NCBI GenBank assembly: GCA_905235685.1
Contig: CAJOMO010000019.1
Span: forward strand, 1-55,572
DNA: 55,572 nt
Source: an uncultured Selenomonadaceae bacterium
GTDB taxonomy: Bacteria > Bacillota > Negativicutes > Selenomonadales > Selenomonadaceae
Reading direction: 5' to 3'
Under the pieces are notes generated by a model. The model had not been told where the DNA came from. It did not search any database and was given only the letters and a program-made list of their open reading frames with translations. Below, piece after piece: positions 38,466 to 46,614 of the stretch. A program made the translations under genes and the position numbers. Within the stretch, counting starts at the first letter, position 1; the number at the start of each line of letters is the position of its first letter.

Positions 38466-39623
38466 TTGAAAAAGTTTGTTGAGCTTATTCAGCGCGTTTA
38501 TACCGAGCGCTATCAGACTGTCATTGACAGGATTCTCAAGTCGAAAATGCCCGTGGCTTATCTTTCAATTCGCACTCTTTCTAACGCCATTGAGATTGTT
38601 GAAGATTTGCGCAAACAGGGAATGAACATTACCAATCTTGTTACGACAACCGTTCCGCCCGAAGATTTGAAAGTGGATTTTAACCTCGTGCAGTTGGCTG
38701 ATTTCAATAAGATTCAGCCGCGCCCCGAATATATTTTCACCGTCGACAGGACTTGGGACGTAACCAATGCCCGCGTTGCAAAGAAAACCGCGCCCGATTG
38801 TAAAATTATCTCGATGGTTTTGCTTTACAACGATCACACGAACATTTACGAAACTTTTATGAGCCATTTAACGGATTTGCAGGGAGTTTATGAATCTTTG
38901 ATTGACGAGACTTCGCGCAGGACTTTTTGCGGTTATTGGCTGGGGAATATTTGCAACAGATTTGACGAACTCGTTTATTCGGATATGCCGCATTATTTTT
39001 GTGAAGGTTTCATTCCGCCCAAAGGCGGCGTTGTGATTGAAGGCGGCTCTTATGACGGCGGAAGTGCCACGATTTTTGCTGAAATGGGTTATAAAGTTTA
39101 CGGCTTTGAATTGGAAAAAGGCAACTACGAAAAAATTAAACCCATTGCCCGCGAAAAAAATTTCGTCATTGAAAATTTGGGGCTCGGAGCTGCTAAGGGC
39201 GAATTGAAATTTACGCCCACGCCCAATGGCCCCGGCAGTTACATTAACGCGGCGGGCTCGGAGGTTGCCAAAATTACCACGATTGACGCTTACGTTCGTG
39301 AAAATGCTTTGCCGCGCGTCGATTTTATCAAACTTGACGTTGAAGGCTCTGAATTAAATGTTTTGCGCGGCGCCACCGTTACTATCAATCGTTTCAAGCC
39401 GATTTTGGCGATTAGCGCCTATCACAAATGGGACGATTTTTGGGTGCTTATGAATTTTATAAAATCTGTTCGTCCGGATTATAAATTTGCGCTTAGGCAA
39501 TTTCCGGAAAATCGCGAAGGTATTCCCTCAATGTTCGGCGCGGCTTCGGACGATTATCTTTACGACTTTGGTTTGGAAATTGATTGGCGCGATTTTTACG
39601 AATGCGTGTTATTCGCCCGATAA
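38466..39623 (+). CDS. FkbM-family methyltransferase
   Basis: The protein is 385 aa. An N-terminal region of about 190 residues is not assigned; it contains YLSIRTLSNAIEIVEDL. The C-terminal FkbM domain shows VVIEGGSYDGGSATIFAEMG (SAM-binding), VYGFELEKGNYEKI, and VDFIKLDVEGSELNVLRGA, the family hallmark. Such enzymes O-methylate sugars or lipids, often in surface polysaccharides. TTG 38466 was chosen because GGAG lies eight bases upstream; TTG 38451 touches the preceding stop. Confidence 0.85.
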   Translation: MKKFVELIQRVYTERYQTVIDRILKSKMPVAYLSIRTLSNAIEIVEDLRKQGMNITNLVTTTVPPEDLKVDFNLVQLADFNKIQPRPEYIFTVDRTWDVTNARVAKKTAPDCKIISMVLLYNDHTNIYETFMSHLTDLQGVYESLIDETSRRTFCGYWLGNICNRFDELVYSDMPHYFCEGFIPPKGGVVIEGGSYDGGSATIFAEMGYKVYGFELEKGNYEKIKPIAREKNFVIENLGLGAAKGELKFTPTPNGPGSYINAAGSEVAKITTIDAYVRENALPRVDFIKLDVEGSELNVLRGATVTINRFKPILAISAYHKWDDFWVLMNFIKSVRPDYKFALRQFPENREGIPSMFGAASDDYLYDFGLEIDWRDFYECVLFAR

Positions 39624-39647
39624 ATTTTGAATGTTAGGATGGTGTGT

Positions 39648-40424
39648 ATGGCGACAAAAATTTTGTTTATCAGCCAGGGTTTTTCGTTTATGGGAAATTC
39701 CATACAAAAAAATCTTGAGAAGGCGGGCTATGAAACCGTGCGGATTGACCCGCTCGTTGAAGAACTTTCCGGACAAAAAGACATTGGCAACATTATCGTT
39801 TTTTACCTCGGTAAATTCATTGAGGATATTCCGAAATTTTTGGCGTATCTTAAGGACGTTTGCTTTGAGGAAGAAAAATCGCTGATACTGATTGGCAACG
39901 CGGACGAATTGGAAATTGTTAAAAATATCGTGATTGAAACGACGATTGCCGCAACTTTTGAGCGCCCCGTCGATTTGAAGAAACTTGTTGAGCGGGTTGA
40001 CAAACTCGCGCAGTCCGTTGATAAGCGCGAAATGCGGCAGAATATTTTGCTGGTGGACGACGATACAACTTTTTTGAAAATGATGAAGGGCTGGCTCGAA
40101 AAATATTACCGCACGACGATTGTAACGAGCGGCACGCAGGCTTTGATGTACCTTGCTGATAATCGCCCCGATTTGATTTTGCTGGATTACGAAATGCCGA
40201 TTACAAGCGGTCCTCAAGTGTTGGAAATGATACGCAGCGAAACGAAAGTCGATCAAGTGCCGGTAATGTTTCTGACGGGCAAGAGTGACCGCGAGAGCAT
40301 TATGAAAGTTTTGGAGCTCAAACCGGACGGTTACCTGCTGAAAACTTTGAACCGCGAACAAATTTTAATGACGCTGAATGACTTTTTCGAAAAGCGGCGC
40401 ATGGCGGAACTTAACAACAGATAA
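39648..40424 (+). CDS. Two-domain receiver protein (degenerate plus intact REC)
   Basis: The protein is 258 aa without any DNA-binding or enzymatic output domain. The C-terminal receiver (about residues 128-245) has the acidic pocket in ILLVDDDTTF, phospho-Asp in LILLDYEMP, Thr in VMFLTGKSD and Lys in YLLKTLN. The N-terminal half (KILFISQGFSFMGNSIQKNL) resembles a receiver fold lacking these residues. ATG 39648 follows TTAGGA. No kinase is adjacent; the orphan kinase at 15270 is the only one in the window. A scaffold or phospho-relay role is likely. Confidence 0.8.
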   Translation: MATKILFISQGFSFMGNSIQKNLEKAGYETVRIDPLVEELSGQKDIGNIIVFYLGKFIEDIPKFLAYLKDVCFEEEKSLILIGNADELEIVKNIVIETTIAATFERPVDLKKLVERVDKLAQSVDKREMRQNILLVDDDTTFLKMMKGWLEKYYRTTIVTSGTQALMYLADNRPDLILLDYEMPITSGPQVLEMIRSETKVDQVPVMFLTGKSDRESIMKVLELKPDGYLLKTLNREQILMTLNDFFEKRRMAELNNR

Positions 40425-40445
40425 AACTTTGAAGGCGGTGAGGAA

Positions 40446-41366
40446 ATGCTTTACGCGATGATTGACGTTGGCTCGAATACGATTCGCATGGCGATTTACG
40501 AAATTGAAGGCGACCGCGTCGAGATGCTCATGAAACGCAAAAATTCAGTCGGGCTGGCGTCGTATGTCAAGGATAATTTTATGCAGCGGCAGGGAATTGA
40601 CAAGGTTGTTGAAATTATTAACGAATACCGGAATTTTTTGGACGAAATCGGGATAAATCGCGTGACGGCTTTCACCACCGCCGCGCTCAGAAATTCGGTG
40701 AATGGCAACGACGCCGTCAAAGAAATTTCTTACCGCACACGAACTGATATCAGCTTAATGAGCGGCGACGACGAGGCGACTTTTGATTTTATCGGCGCAA
40801 CTCACGATTTGGTTGACGATACCGGCTTGCTGATTGACATTGGCGGCGGCTCGACTGAAATTGTTTATTTCAAAAACCGCGAAATTAAAGTTAAAGTCAG
40901 CCTGCCGATTGGCTCTCTGAGTTTCCATACGCGTTACACCGGTTTTCACATTTTGCCGAGCGCGTCGGAATGTGCGGAAATGTACGCCGAAGCCGAGGCG
41001 ACGATTAGCGCCGTTGAAGAATTTCGTTATGTATCGCACGCGCAAATTTGCGGTATCGGCGGCACTTTCAAGGGCGCAATGGCGCTTTATAATTCAATGT
41101 ACGGAATGCCGCGGCGGAATATGCGAATGGAAGTCCGGAGGATTCGCGATATTTTGAAAAGGTTTCAGCGCGACCACGAATTGATTGTTCCGGATAAAGT
41201 TTTGTTGATGCGCACAGTTCCCGAGCGTATGCATACTTTTATGCCTGGATTGGTTATCGCGGATGTTTTGGCGAAAAGATTTGGCAGCCAGCAAATTATT
41301 TACAGCGATTCGGGCGTGCGCGAAGGCTACATTTATTCGAAGATTATAGAGAGCGAGGATTTTTGA
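40446..41366 (+). CDS. Ppx/GppA phosphatase family protein
   Basis: The protein is 306 aa, the short single-module form. AMIDVGSNTIRMAIYEI is the phosphate-1 motif, DIGGGSTEIVYF the phosphate-2 motif, and GIGGTFKG the third, all of the actin-like ATPase fold. Members hydrolyse polyphosphate or pppGpp. The RBS GGCGGTGAGGA precedes ATG 40446. It is co-directional with the receiver protein. Confidence 0.9.
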   Translation: MLYAMIDVGSNTIRMAIYEIEGDRVEMLMKRKNSVGLASYVKDNFMQRQGIDKVVEIINEYRNFLDEIGINRVTAFTTAALRNSVNGNDAVKEISYRTRTDISLMSGDDEATFDFIGATHDLVDDTGLLIDIGGGSTEIVYFKNREIKVKVSLPIGSLSFHTRYTGFHILPSASECAEMYAEAEATISAVEEFRYVSHAQICGIGGTFKGAMALYNSMYGMPRRNMRMEVRRIRDILKRFQRDHELIVPDKVLLMRTVPERMHTFMPGLVIADVLAKRFGSQQIIYSDSGVREGYIYSKIIESEDF

Positions 41367-41367
41367 A

Positions 41368-42024
41368 ATGACAATGCGTCCGGTTTACGTTACGCTTGAA
41401 AAATTCCCGTACTTTGAGCGCGTCGACGTCAATTTTAAATTTTATCAAGGTCATGCTTATGAGCAAAAAATTTTGAGCATTAGGAGTTTGCACTCGGCTT
41501 TTAAAAATTTGTATCCCGATAAATCTGTGCTTGAAATTTCCACGAAAAGCGAAGATTTGCTGGGCTCGAAACTCAGCGCGTTTAATTTGCCGGTGAAAAT
41601 TCCCAACAGCGATAAATTTGCATTGCTTGAAAGTGCGTATCAAGGCAGCAAAGTTTTTGAAAATGGCGAACCTTTCACGGATTTATTTGAAAGACCTGCG
41701 CGATATGCTAAATCTGACGGCAGACTTCGGACGAGCGGAAAACTTATCGCGTTTCAATTCGACGGGGAAAAATTTCCGCTTGAGCCGAAAAATTTTTTCT
41801 ATAATTGGCTTTACATAACCGCGCTTGCCGCTCAAAAAATTTTTGCCGAAAAAGTTTTGAATTACGACGCCTTCACCGACATTGCCTTCAACCCGCAAAA
41901 ATCTATCAGCACTCAAGCGATGGCGGCGGCTATTTTCGTTGGAATCAGTCGCGCAGGACTGCTCGACGCCGCGCTTAAATCCAAAGACGATTTTTTAAAA
42001 ATTATTTATCAAGGAGAGTGTTAA
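41368..42024 (+). CDS. DarT1-associated NADAR antitoxin family protein, orphan
   Basis: The protein is 218 aa. It matches my recollection of the NADAR antitoxin family encoded next to DarT1 toxins: RPVYVTLEKFPYFERVDVNFKF start (region), SIRSLHSAF, LEISTKSEDLLGSKLSAFNL, ESAYQGSKVFENGEPFTDL, and YDAFTDIAFNPQKSISTQA. The NADAR domain removes ADP-ribose from modified guanine in DNA. No DarT-like toxin gene lies on either side: Ppx is 2 bases upstream and DeoD 2 bases downstream. It may be a solitary defence or repair factor. The name is from memory and was not searched. Confidence 0.72.
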   Translation: MTMRPVYVTLEKFPYFERVDVNFKFYQGHAYEQKILSIRSLHSAFKNLYPDKSVLEISTKSEDLLGSKLSAFNLPVKIPNSDKFALLESAYQGSKVFENGEPFTDLFERPARYAKSDGRLRTSGKLIAFQFDGEKFPLEPKNFFYNWLYITALAAQKIFAEKVLNYDAFTDIAFNPQKSISTQAMAAAIFVGISRAGLLDAALKSKDDFLKIIYQGEC

Positions 42025-42025
42025 A

Positions 42026-42772
42026 ATGTCAACCCCGCACAATTCGGCAGAAATAGGCGAAATAGCCGAGCGCGTTTTATTGCCAGGCGACCCCGTCCGC
42101 GCAAAAGTTATCGCCAAAAATTTTCTCGACGACGTGAAACAGTACAATGAGATTCGCAATATTTACGGTTTCACCGGCAAATATAAAAATGTTCCCGTAT
42201 CGATTCAGGCGACCGGTATGGGCATTCCGTCGTTTTCAATTTACGTCCACGAACTGATTCACGTTTACGGCGCAAAAAAATTGATACGCATTGGAACTTG
42301 CGGCGGTATGCACAAAGATTTAAATCTGCGCGAAGTTTTAATTGCTCAGGGCGCGTCAACCGATTCTTCGATTGTTGAACATGAATTTGGCGGCGCGATT
42401 AATTTTTCGTTGCTGGCGAATTTTGAACTTTTGAGCAAAGCCGTTGACAACGCAAAAAAATTAAACGTCCCCGTGAAAGTTGGGAACGTCATTTGCACCG
42501 ACAGATTTTATAATGATTACGGCGCGGAAAATGGCACTTACAGCTCGGGCGGTTTGACGCTCAACGACAAAATGATTCAGCACGGAATTTTGGCTGTTGA
42601 AATGGAGTCAGCCGCGCTTTATCTGTTAGCCTCCGCCGCGAATGTTCAAGCGTTGGCAATTTTCACCGTGAGCGATCACGTTGTTAAGAAAGAATACACC
42701 ACCGCGGAAGAGCGCGAAACCGATTTTAACGACATGGTAAAAATTGCGCTGGAAACCGTGATTGACAAATGA
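42026..42772 (+). CDS. deoD: Purine nucleoside phosphorylase, DeoD type
   Basis: The protein is 248 aa. ERVLLPGDPVRAKVIAKNFL and TGMGIPSFSIYVHELIHVYG are the phosphate- and ribose-binding blocks. VEMESAALYLLA has the conserved MES motif, and VSDHV carries the catalytic Asp. It phosphorolyses purine (deoxy)nucleosides. It lies two bases after the NADAR gene and overlaps ybaK by four bases (ATGA). Confidence 0.94.
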   Translation: MSTPHNSAEIGEIAERVLLPGDPVRAKVIAKNFLDDVKQYNEIRNIYGFTGKYKNVPVSIQATGMGIPSFSIYVHELIHVYGAKKLIRIGTCGGMHKDLNLREVLIAQGASTDSSIVEHEFGGAINFSLLANFELLSKAVDNAKKLNVPVKVGNVICTDRFYNDYGAENGTYSSGGLTLNDKMIQHGILAVEMESAALYLLASAANVQALAIFTVSDHVVKKEYTTAEERETDFNDMVKIALETVIDK

Positions 42773-43245
42773 GCAAGCTGAAGAAAACCAACGCCGCCCG
42801 CATTTTGGACAATCTTAAAATTCCCTACGAAATTAAGACTTACGAAGTCGACGAAACGGATTTATCGGCGGCGCACGTTGCCGAAACCGCGGGCTTAGAT
42901 ATTTCCACGGTTTTTAAAACATTGGTGACGCGCGGCGACAAAACCGGCGTGATTATGGCGGTTATAAATGGCAACGACGAAATTAATTTAAAGCATTTGG
43001 CGAAGGCGAGCGGCAACAAATCAGTTGAAATGATTGCGCTGAAGGAACTTTTGCCATTGACGGGCTACGTTCGCGGCGGTTGTTCGCCATTGGGCGCTAA
43101 GAAAAATTATCCGGTTTACATTGACAGCCACGCGCTGGCTCACGAAAAAATTTCGATAAGCGCCGGTATGCGCGGTATGCAGCTGATACTTTCGCCGCAA
43201 GATTTAGTCAAAGCTGCCAATGCCACTGTCGCTGACTTAGTTTGA
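42769..43245 (+). CDS. ybaK: Cys-tRNA(Pro)/Cys-tRNA(Cys) deacylase, YbaK/EbsC family
   Basis: This trans-editing enzyme hydrolyses mischarged Cys-tRNA(Pro). It is 158 aa. VFKTLVTRGDKTGVIMAVI carries the conserved Lys, and GYVRGGCSPLGAKKNYPVYID and SAGMRGMQLILSP are family blocks. The start overlaps deoD by four bases. proS, whose product generates the substrate, lies at 51415 on the other strand. Confidence 0.93.
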   Translation: MSKLKKTNAARILDNLKIPYEIKTYEVDETDLSAAHVAETAGLDISTVFKTLVTRGDKTGVIMAVINGNDEINLKHLAKASGNKSVEMIALKELLPLTGYVRGGCSPLGAKKNYPVYIDSHALAHEKISISAGMRGMQLILSPQDLVKAANATVADLV

Positions 43246-43251
43246 TTAAGG

Positions 43252-43313
43252 GGATAGTGAAAAGGGGCTAGGGGCTAGTGATTTTTACACTAATCTCTAG
43301 CTCCTAATCCCTA
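43252..43313. repeat. Inverted pair of heptad arrays at the rlmB stop codon
   Basis: On the minus strand from the rlmB stop: TAGGGAT, TAGGAGC, TAGAGAT, TAGTGTA, a 5-nt spacer (AAAAT), then CACTAGC, CCCTAGC, CCCTTTT and CACTATC. The two arms are largely complementary and would form a long hairpin between convergent ybaK and rlmB, possibly serving as a terminator. There is no T tract. Confidence 0.8.
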
Positions 43314-44057
43314 CCCCCTCTTCATGCGCTGATTAAAAATTTCGTACATTAAAACGGCACCCGCAACCGACGCATTGAGCGAATTTATTTTGCCGACCAT
43401 AGGAATTTTAACAAGCAAATCGCAATTTTCCCGCGTCAAGCGCCGCATACCTTTGCCTTCGTTGCCGATAACCAAAACAATTCCGCCGGTTAAATCTGCT
43501 TCGGTAAAATTTTTTTCGCCGCTCATATCGCCGCCAACAATTTTCAAATCCGATTCGCGCAGAATTTTTAAAGTTTGAGCAATGTTGGTAACCTGCGCGA
43601 CTTTAACGTATTCGACAGCTCCGGCTGAAGTTTTCGCCACGGTGGAATTTAATTGCACTGCGCGACGTTTGGGAATGATGACGCCATGAACACCGACAGC
43701 GTCAGCCGTCCGAAGTATCGCGCCGAAATTGTGAGGATCTTCCAATTCGTCCAACAAAATAATAAACGGCGGCTCATTTTTCGACGCGGCAAATTCTAAA
43801 ATTTCTTCCACGGAAAAATAATTAATTGCGGCAACCTGCGCGATAATTCCCTGGTGACGTGCGCCGTCCGATATTTTATCCAATTTCGATTTATCGACAA
43901 ATTCAACAACAATCTTAGCCTCGTTCGCCAGCGCTAAGATTTTTTTTATTGAGCCGTCAACGCTGCCGCTTGCCACAAAAATTTTATTGACGCTGCGCCC
44001 CGCCTTCAAAGTTTCAGTTACAGCATTTCGCCCAATCACAAGATCTTCGTTTGTCAA
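43311..44057 (-). CDS. rlmB: 23S rRNA (guanosine-2'-O-)-methyltransferase, TrmH/SpoU family
   Basis: The protein is 248 aa. An N-terminal substrate-binding domain (VIGRNAVTETLKAGRSVNKIFV, region) precedes the knotted SPOUT domain: ILLDELEDPHNFGAILRTAD, VLVIGNEGKGMRRLT and KIPMVGKINSLNASVAGAV. TTG 44057 was chosen since GGAGG lies eight bases upstream; reading from TTG 44072 would put that RBS inside the gene. The last codons (AGG GGG TAG) derive from the heptad repeat. Confidence 0.93.
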   Translation of the reverse strand: MTNEDLVIGRNAVTETLKAGRSVNKIFVASGSVDGSIKKILALANEAKIVVEFVDKSKLDKISDGARHQGIIAQVAAINYFSVEEILEFAASKNEPPFIILLDELEDPHNFGAILRTADAVGVHGVIIPKRRAVQLNSTVAKTSAGAVEYVKVAQVTNIAQTLKILRESDLKIVGGDMSGEKNFTEADLTGGIVLVIGNEGKGMRRLTRENCDLLVKIPMVGKINSLNASVAGAVLMYEIFNQRMKRG

Positions 44058-44074
44058 AAAATATTCCTCCAATT

Positions 44075-44188
44075 AAAAGGCGCTCAAGGATGAGCGCCCG
44101 AACCCCGCCGCGAACTAGTCGACCGGAAGTCGACTATCTGAGCGGCGCTTTCTTTGCTAGGCGTTTCTTTCTAGAAAGAAATGCCGAA
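44075..44188 (-). repeat. Composite hairpin element, copy 4 (central stem type I)
   Basis: Read on the minus strand, it starts directly after the stop codon of the PagL-like gene. Stem 1 is CATTTCTTTC-ta-GAAAGAAACG. Stem 2 is TAGTCGAC-ttccg-GTCGACTA in GCCGC/GCGGC arms. Stem 3 is GGCGCTCA-tcct-TGAGCGCC (44079-44098) followed by TTTT, ending beside the rlmB RBS. Confidence 0.85.
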
Positions 44189-44755
44189 CTAAAAATTATG
44201 TTTGACGCCGAGCGAAAAGCCGAGCGTATTGTACCCTGGATTGTGAGTTTTCATTGCGTTGGAAAAGTGGCTGACGTAATAGCCAATACTTAGGGCGTCG
44301 TCGTCCGTGAAATTCCACGTAAGCCGCGGACCAGTACGCCACAGGAAACCGTAAGCGCGCCCTTTTGCGGGGTGAGCCTTGTTATAAAACATAAAACTGC
44401 CGGAAAAATCCCAGGCGGCGTCAAGTTTTCCGGCGATATTCTGGTTCCAACGAAACATCATAGCCGGACCGAAACCAACGCCTTCGCTGTCGAAATGCGC
44501 GCCGCCGTAACTGGGCGGATTGGTAAAGCCGACTGCGCGCGTAAAAGTCAAGCCGCGGTAAACTTCCAGCGCCCTGTGTTCGTGAATTTTTTGGAAAAGG
44601 GTCACATTGTAATTGTCGACACTGCGGCGTTCGCTTGCGTGGTCTTGGTGCAAATAATCAAGTTGAAGTTCGTATTCGTCAATCGGTTTAGCCGAAACAT
44701 TGCCGCAAATCGCAATTCCGGCAAATAAAATCGCCGCGCCCTTAAAAATTTTCAT
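44189..44755 (-). CDS. Acyloxyacyl hydrolase / PagL-like lipid A 3-O-deacylase
   Basis: The protein is 188 aa. A signal peptide (KIFKGAAILFAGIAICGNVSA) is followed by alternating beta-strand patterns and a C-terminal Phe, as in outer-membrane barrels. The C-terminal motif SHFSNAMKTHNPGYNTLG has the His-x-Ser pair (HFS) that forms the PagL active site, followed by NPG. It would remodel lipid A in the outer membrane, which points to a diderm host. It is inserted between mrnC and rlmB, which are usually adjacent in Firmicutes. Confidence 0.8.
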   Translation of the reverse strand: MKIFKGAAILFAGIAICGNVSAKPIDEYELQLDYLHQDHASERRSVDNYNVTLFQKIHEHRALEVYRGLTFTRAVGFTNPPSYGGAHFDSEGVGFGPAMMFRWNQNIAGKLDAAWDFSGSFMFYNKAHPAKGRAYGFLWRTGPRLTWNFTDDDALSIGYYVSHFSNAMKTHNPGYNTLGFSLGVKHNF

Positions 44756-45142
44756 TCAAAAAATCCCTTCTTCCGTCAAAGCCAATTCGCAAATTTCGTC
44801 CAGCCTTGCAATTTTGTTTGTCAAAAATAATTCGCCGAGCAAAGCCTCAAAGCCCGTGCTTGCGTGATATTCAGCCACCGTTGCAACCCGCGGCGCGTGG
44901 CTTTTCGCATTTCTGCCACGGCGGAAAATGGCGCGTTCGTCGTCCGTCAAATGCGGCTCGATTTTTTTGTAAGCCTCGGCTTGAAATACCGCCGATACAA
45001 TTTCCGCGCTCATTTCGTTAAGCTTGTCAATTTTGTGCGTGATTTTTAAAAGCCGCGTCCGCACGTACAAATGAAAATACGCGTCGCCCACATACGCCAA
45101 AACCAGCGGCGAAAGTTCCCGTGTGTCTACGCTTGTTTCCAT
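44756..45142 (-). CDS. mrnC: Mini-ribonuclease 3
   Basis: The protein is 128 aa with an RNase III catalytic domain without dsRBD. LSPLVLAYVGDAYFHLYVR has the catalytic Asp, and STGFEALLGELFL the second acidic pair. It matures the 23S rRNA ends. It overlaps cysS by 16 bases. Confidence 0.94.
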   Translation of the reverse strand: METSVDTRELSPLVLAYVGDAYFHLYVRTRLLKITHKIDKLNEMSAEIVSAVFQAEAYKKIEPHLTDDERAIFRRGRNAKSHAPRVATVAEYHASTGFEALLGELFLTNKIARLDEICELALTEEGIF

Positions 45143-46611
45143 TTAACGCCCTGCGGAGTATCTTCCAAAATTATTCCGGCAGATTTTAAATCGTCACGAA
45201 TTTTATCGGCAAGCGTCCAATTTTTATTTTGGCGCGCGTCCTGCCGAATCGAAATTATTATCGCCATCAACCGCTCAACCAAATCAGAATCCGCCGTGCC
45301 TTCTTCGATATTTTCAAAAATGCCGATAACTTCAGCCATCGTCAAAAAAATTTCCCGCACGCGCATAATGATAAAAGCGTCCGCGCCGCGCGGCAAAATT
45401 TTCCCGCTGATATAATCGCTGTAATAGCTGTTGACGTCGCGCGAAAGTTCGAACATATAACTAATCGCCAGCGCCGTGTTGAAATCGTCGCTCATTGCGT
45501 CGTCGAACTCAGCCATTAGCCGCTCCGCCATTTCCACAAGCCCGCCCGCATTAGACACCGTGACCATTGAAGTTTTCGCGCCGTCCCGAATAAATGTGCC
45601 GTCTTCAATCCTAAGCGCCAAATCATTCAAATTGTCGTACGAATTTTTCAGCCGATTGTAGGCAACCTGCGCTTCCTTGATTTGCTCTTCGCTGAAATCG
45701 AGCGGATTGCGATATTGCGTCTGCAACAGGAAAAATCTTACAACTTCGCCAGGATATTTTTTCAAACAATCTTCAACCATAAAAAAATTACCTTCCGATT
45801 TGCTCATTTTTTGCTTGTTAACCGTGATAAATCCGTTGTGAATCCAGTACTGCGCGAAAGAATTTTCGTCGCCGAGCGCGGCTTGAGATTGAGCAATTTC
45901 ATTTTCGTGGTGCGGGAAAATTAAATCAGCGCCGCCGCCGTGGAAGTCGAATTTTTCACCGAGATATTTCAAAGACATAGCCGAACATTCAATGTGCCAG
46001 CCGGGGCGACCTTTGCCCCACGGACTTTCCCAAAACGGCTCATTAGGTTTAGCCGCCTTCCACAGCGCAAAATCCATCGGGTTGCGTTTCTTGTCGTTGA
46101 CTTCGACGCGCGCGCCCGCCTGCATTTCTTCCAAATTCCGCCTGCTCAATTTGCCGTAACTTTTATCAGCCTCGACGCTATAAAAAACATCGCCGTTTTC
46201 CAATTTATAAGCAAAGCCCTTGTCGACAAGCCGCTGAATCATTTCAATAATTTCGGGAATAGTTTCAGAAACGCGCGGGTAAATATCGGCGCGGCGAATA
46301 TTAAGCGCGTCCATGACTTTGAAATAAGCGGCAATGTAACGCTGCGAAATTTCCTGCCATGTCACGCCTTCTTTGTTTGCCGCCGTGATAATTTTGTCGT
46401 CAATGTCCGTGAAATTTTGAATATATCGCACTTTGTAGCCGAGCCTGCGGAAAAATCGGCGGATAACGTCCCACGTCACGAAAGGGCGCGCGTTGCCAAT
46501 GTGCGGCGAATTATAGGGCGTCACGCCGCAGCAATAGATGCTGACTTCGCCGTCTTTAAGCGGCTTGAAAATTTCCTTGCTCCGGCTCATAGTATTGTAA
46601 ACTTGAATCAT
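45127..46611 (-). CDS. cysS: Cysteinyl-tRNA synthetase
   Basis: The class I synthetase is 494 aa. The zinc-binding Cys is in YCCGVTPYNSPHIGNARPFV, where PHIGNA is the HIGH motif. KMSKSEGNF is the KMSKS loop. The second zinc site lies around GWHIECSAMS and GGADLIFPHHENE. No T-box leader is visible upstream, since the PHP gene ends three bases away. Confidence 0.97.
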   Translation of the reverse strand: MIQVYNTMSRSKEIFKPLKDGEVSIYCCGVTPYNSPHIGNARPFVTWDVIRRFFRRLGYKVRYIQNFTDIDDKIITAANKEGVTWQEISQRYIAAYFKVMDALNIRRADIYPRVSETIPEIIEMIQRLVDKGFAYKLENGDVFYSVEADKSYGKLSRRNLEEMQAGARVEVNDKKRNPMDFALWKAAKPNEPFWESPWGKGRPGWHIECSAMSLKYLGEKFDFHGGGADLIFPHHENEIAQSQAALGDENSFAQYWIHNGFITVNKQKMSKSEGNFFMVEDCLKKYPGEVVRFFLLQTQYRNPLDFSEEQIKEAQVAYNRLKNSYDNLNDLALRIEDGTFIRDGAKTSMVTVSNAGGLVEMAERLMAEFDDAMSDDFNTALAISYMFELSRDVNSYYSDYISGKILPRGADAFIIMRVREIFLTMAEVIGIFENIEEGTADSDLVERLMAIIISIRQDARQNKNWTLADKIRDDLKSAGIILEDTPQGVKWKQA

Positions 46612-46614
46612 TTT

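Noticed and set aside
45127..46611. T-box leader for cysS or proS
   Set aside because: cysS has no leader space, and the 125 bases upstream of proS hold only two divergent promoters with no specifier or T-box sequence.
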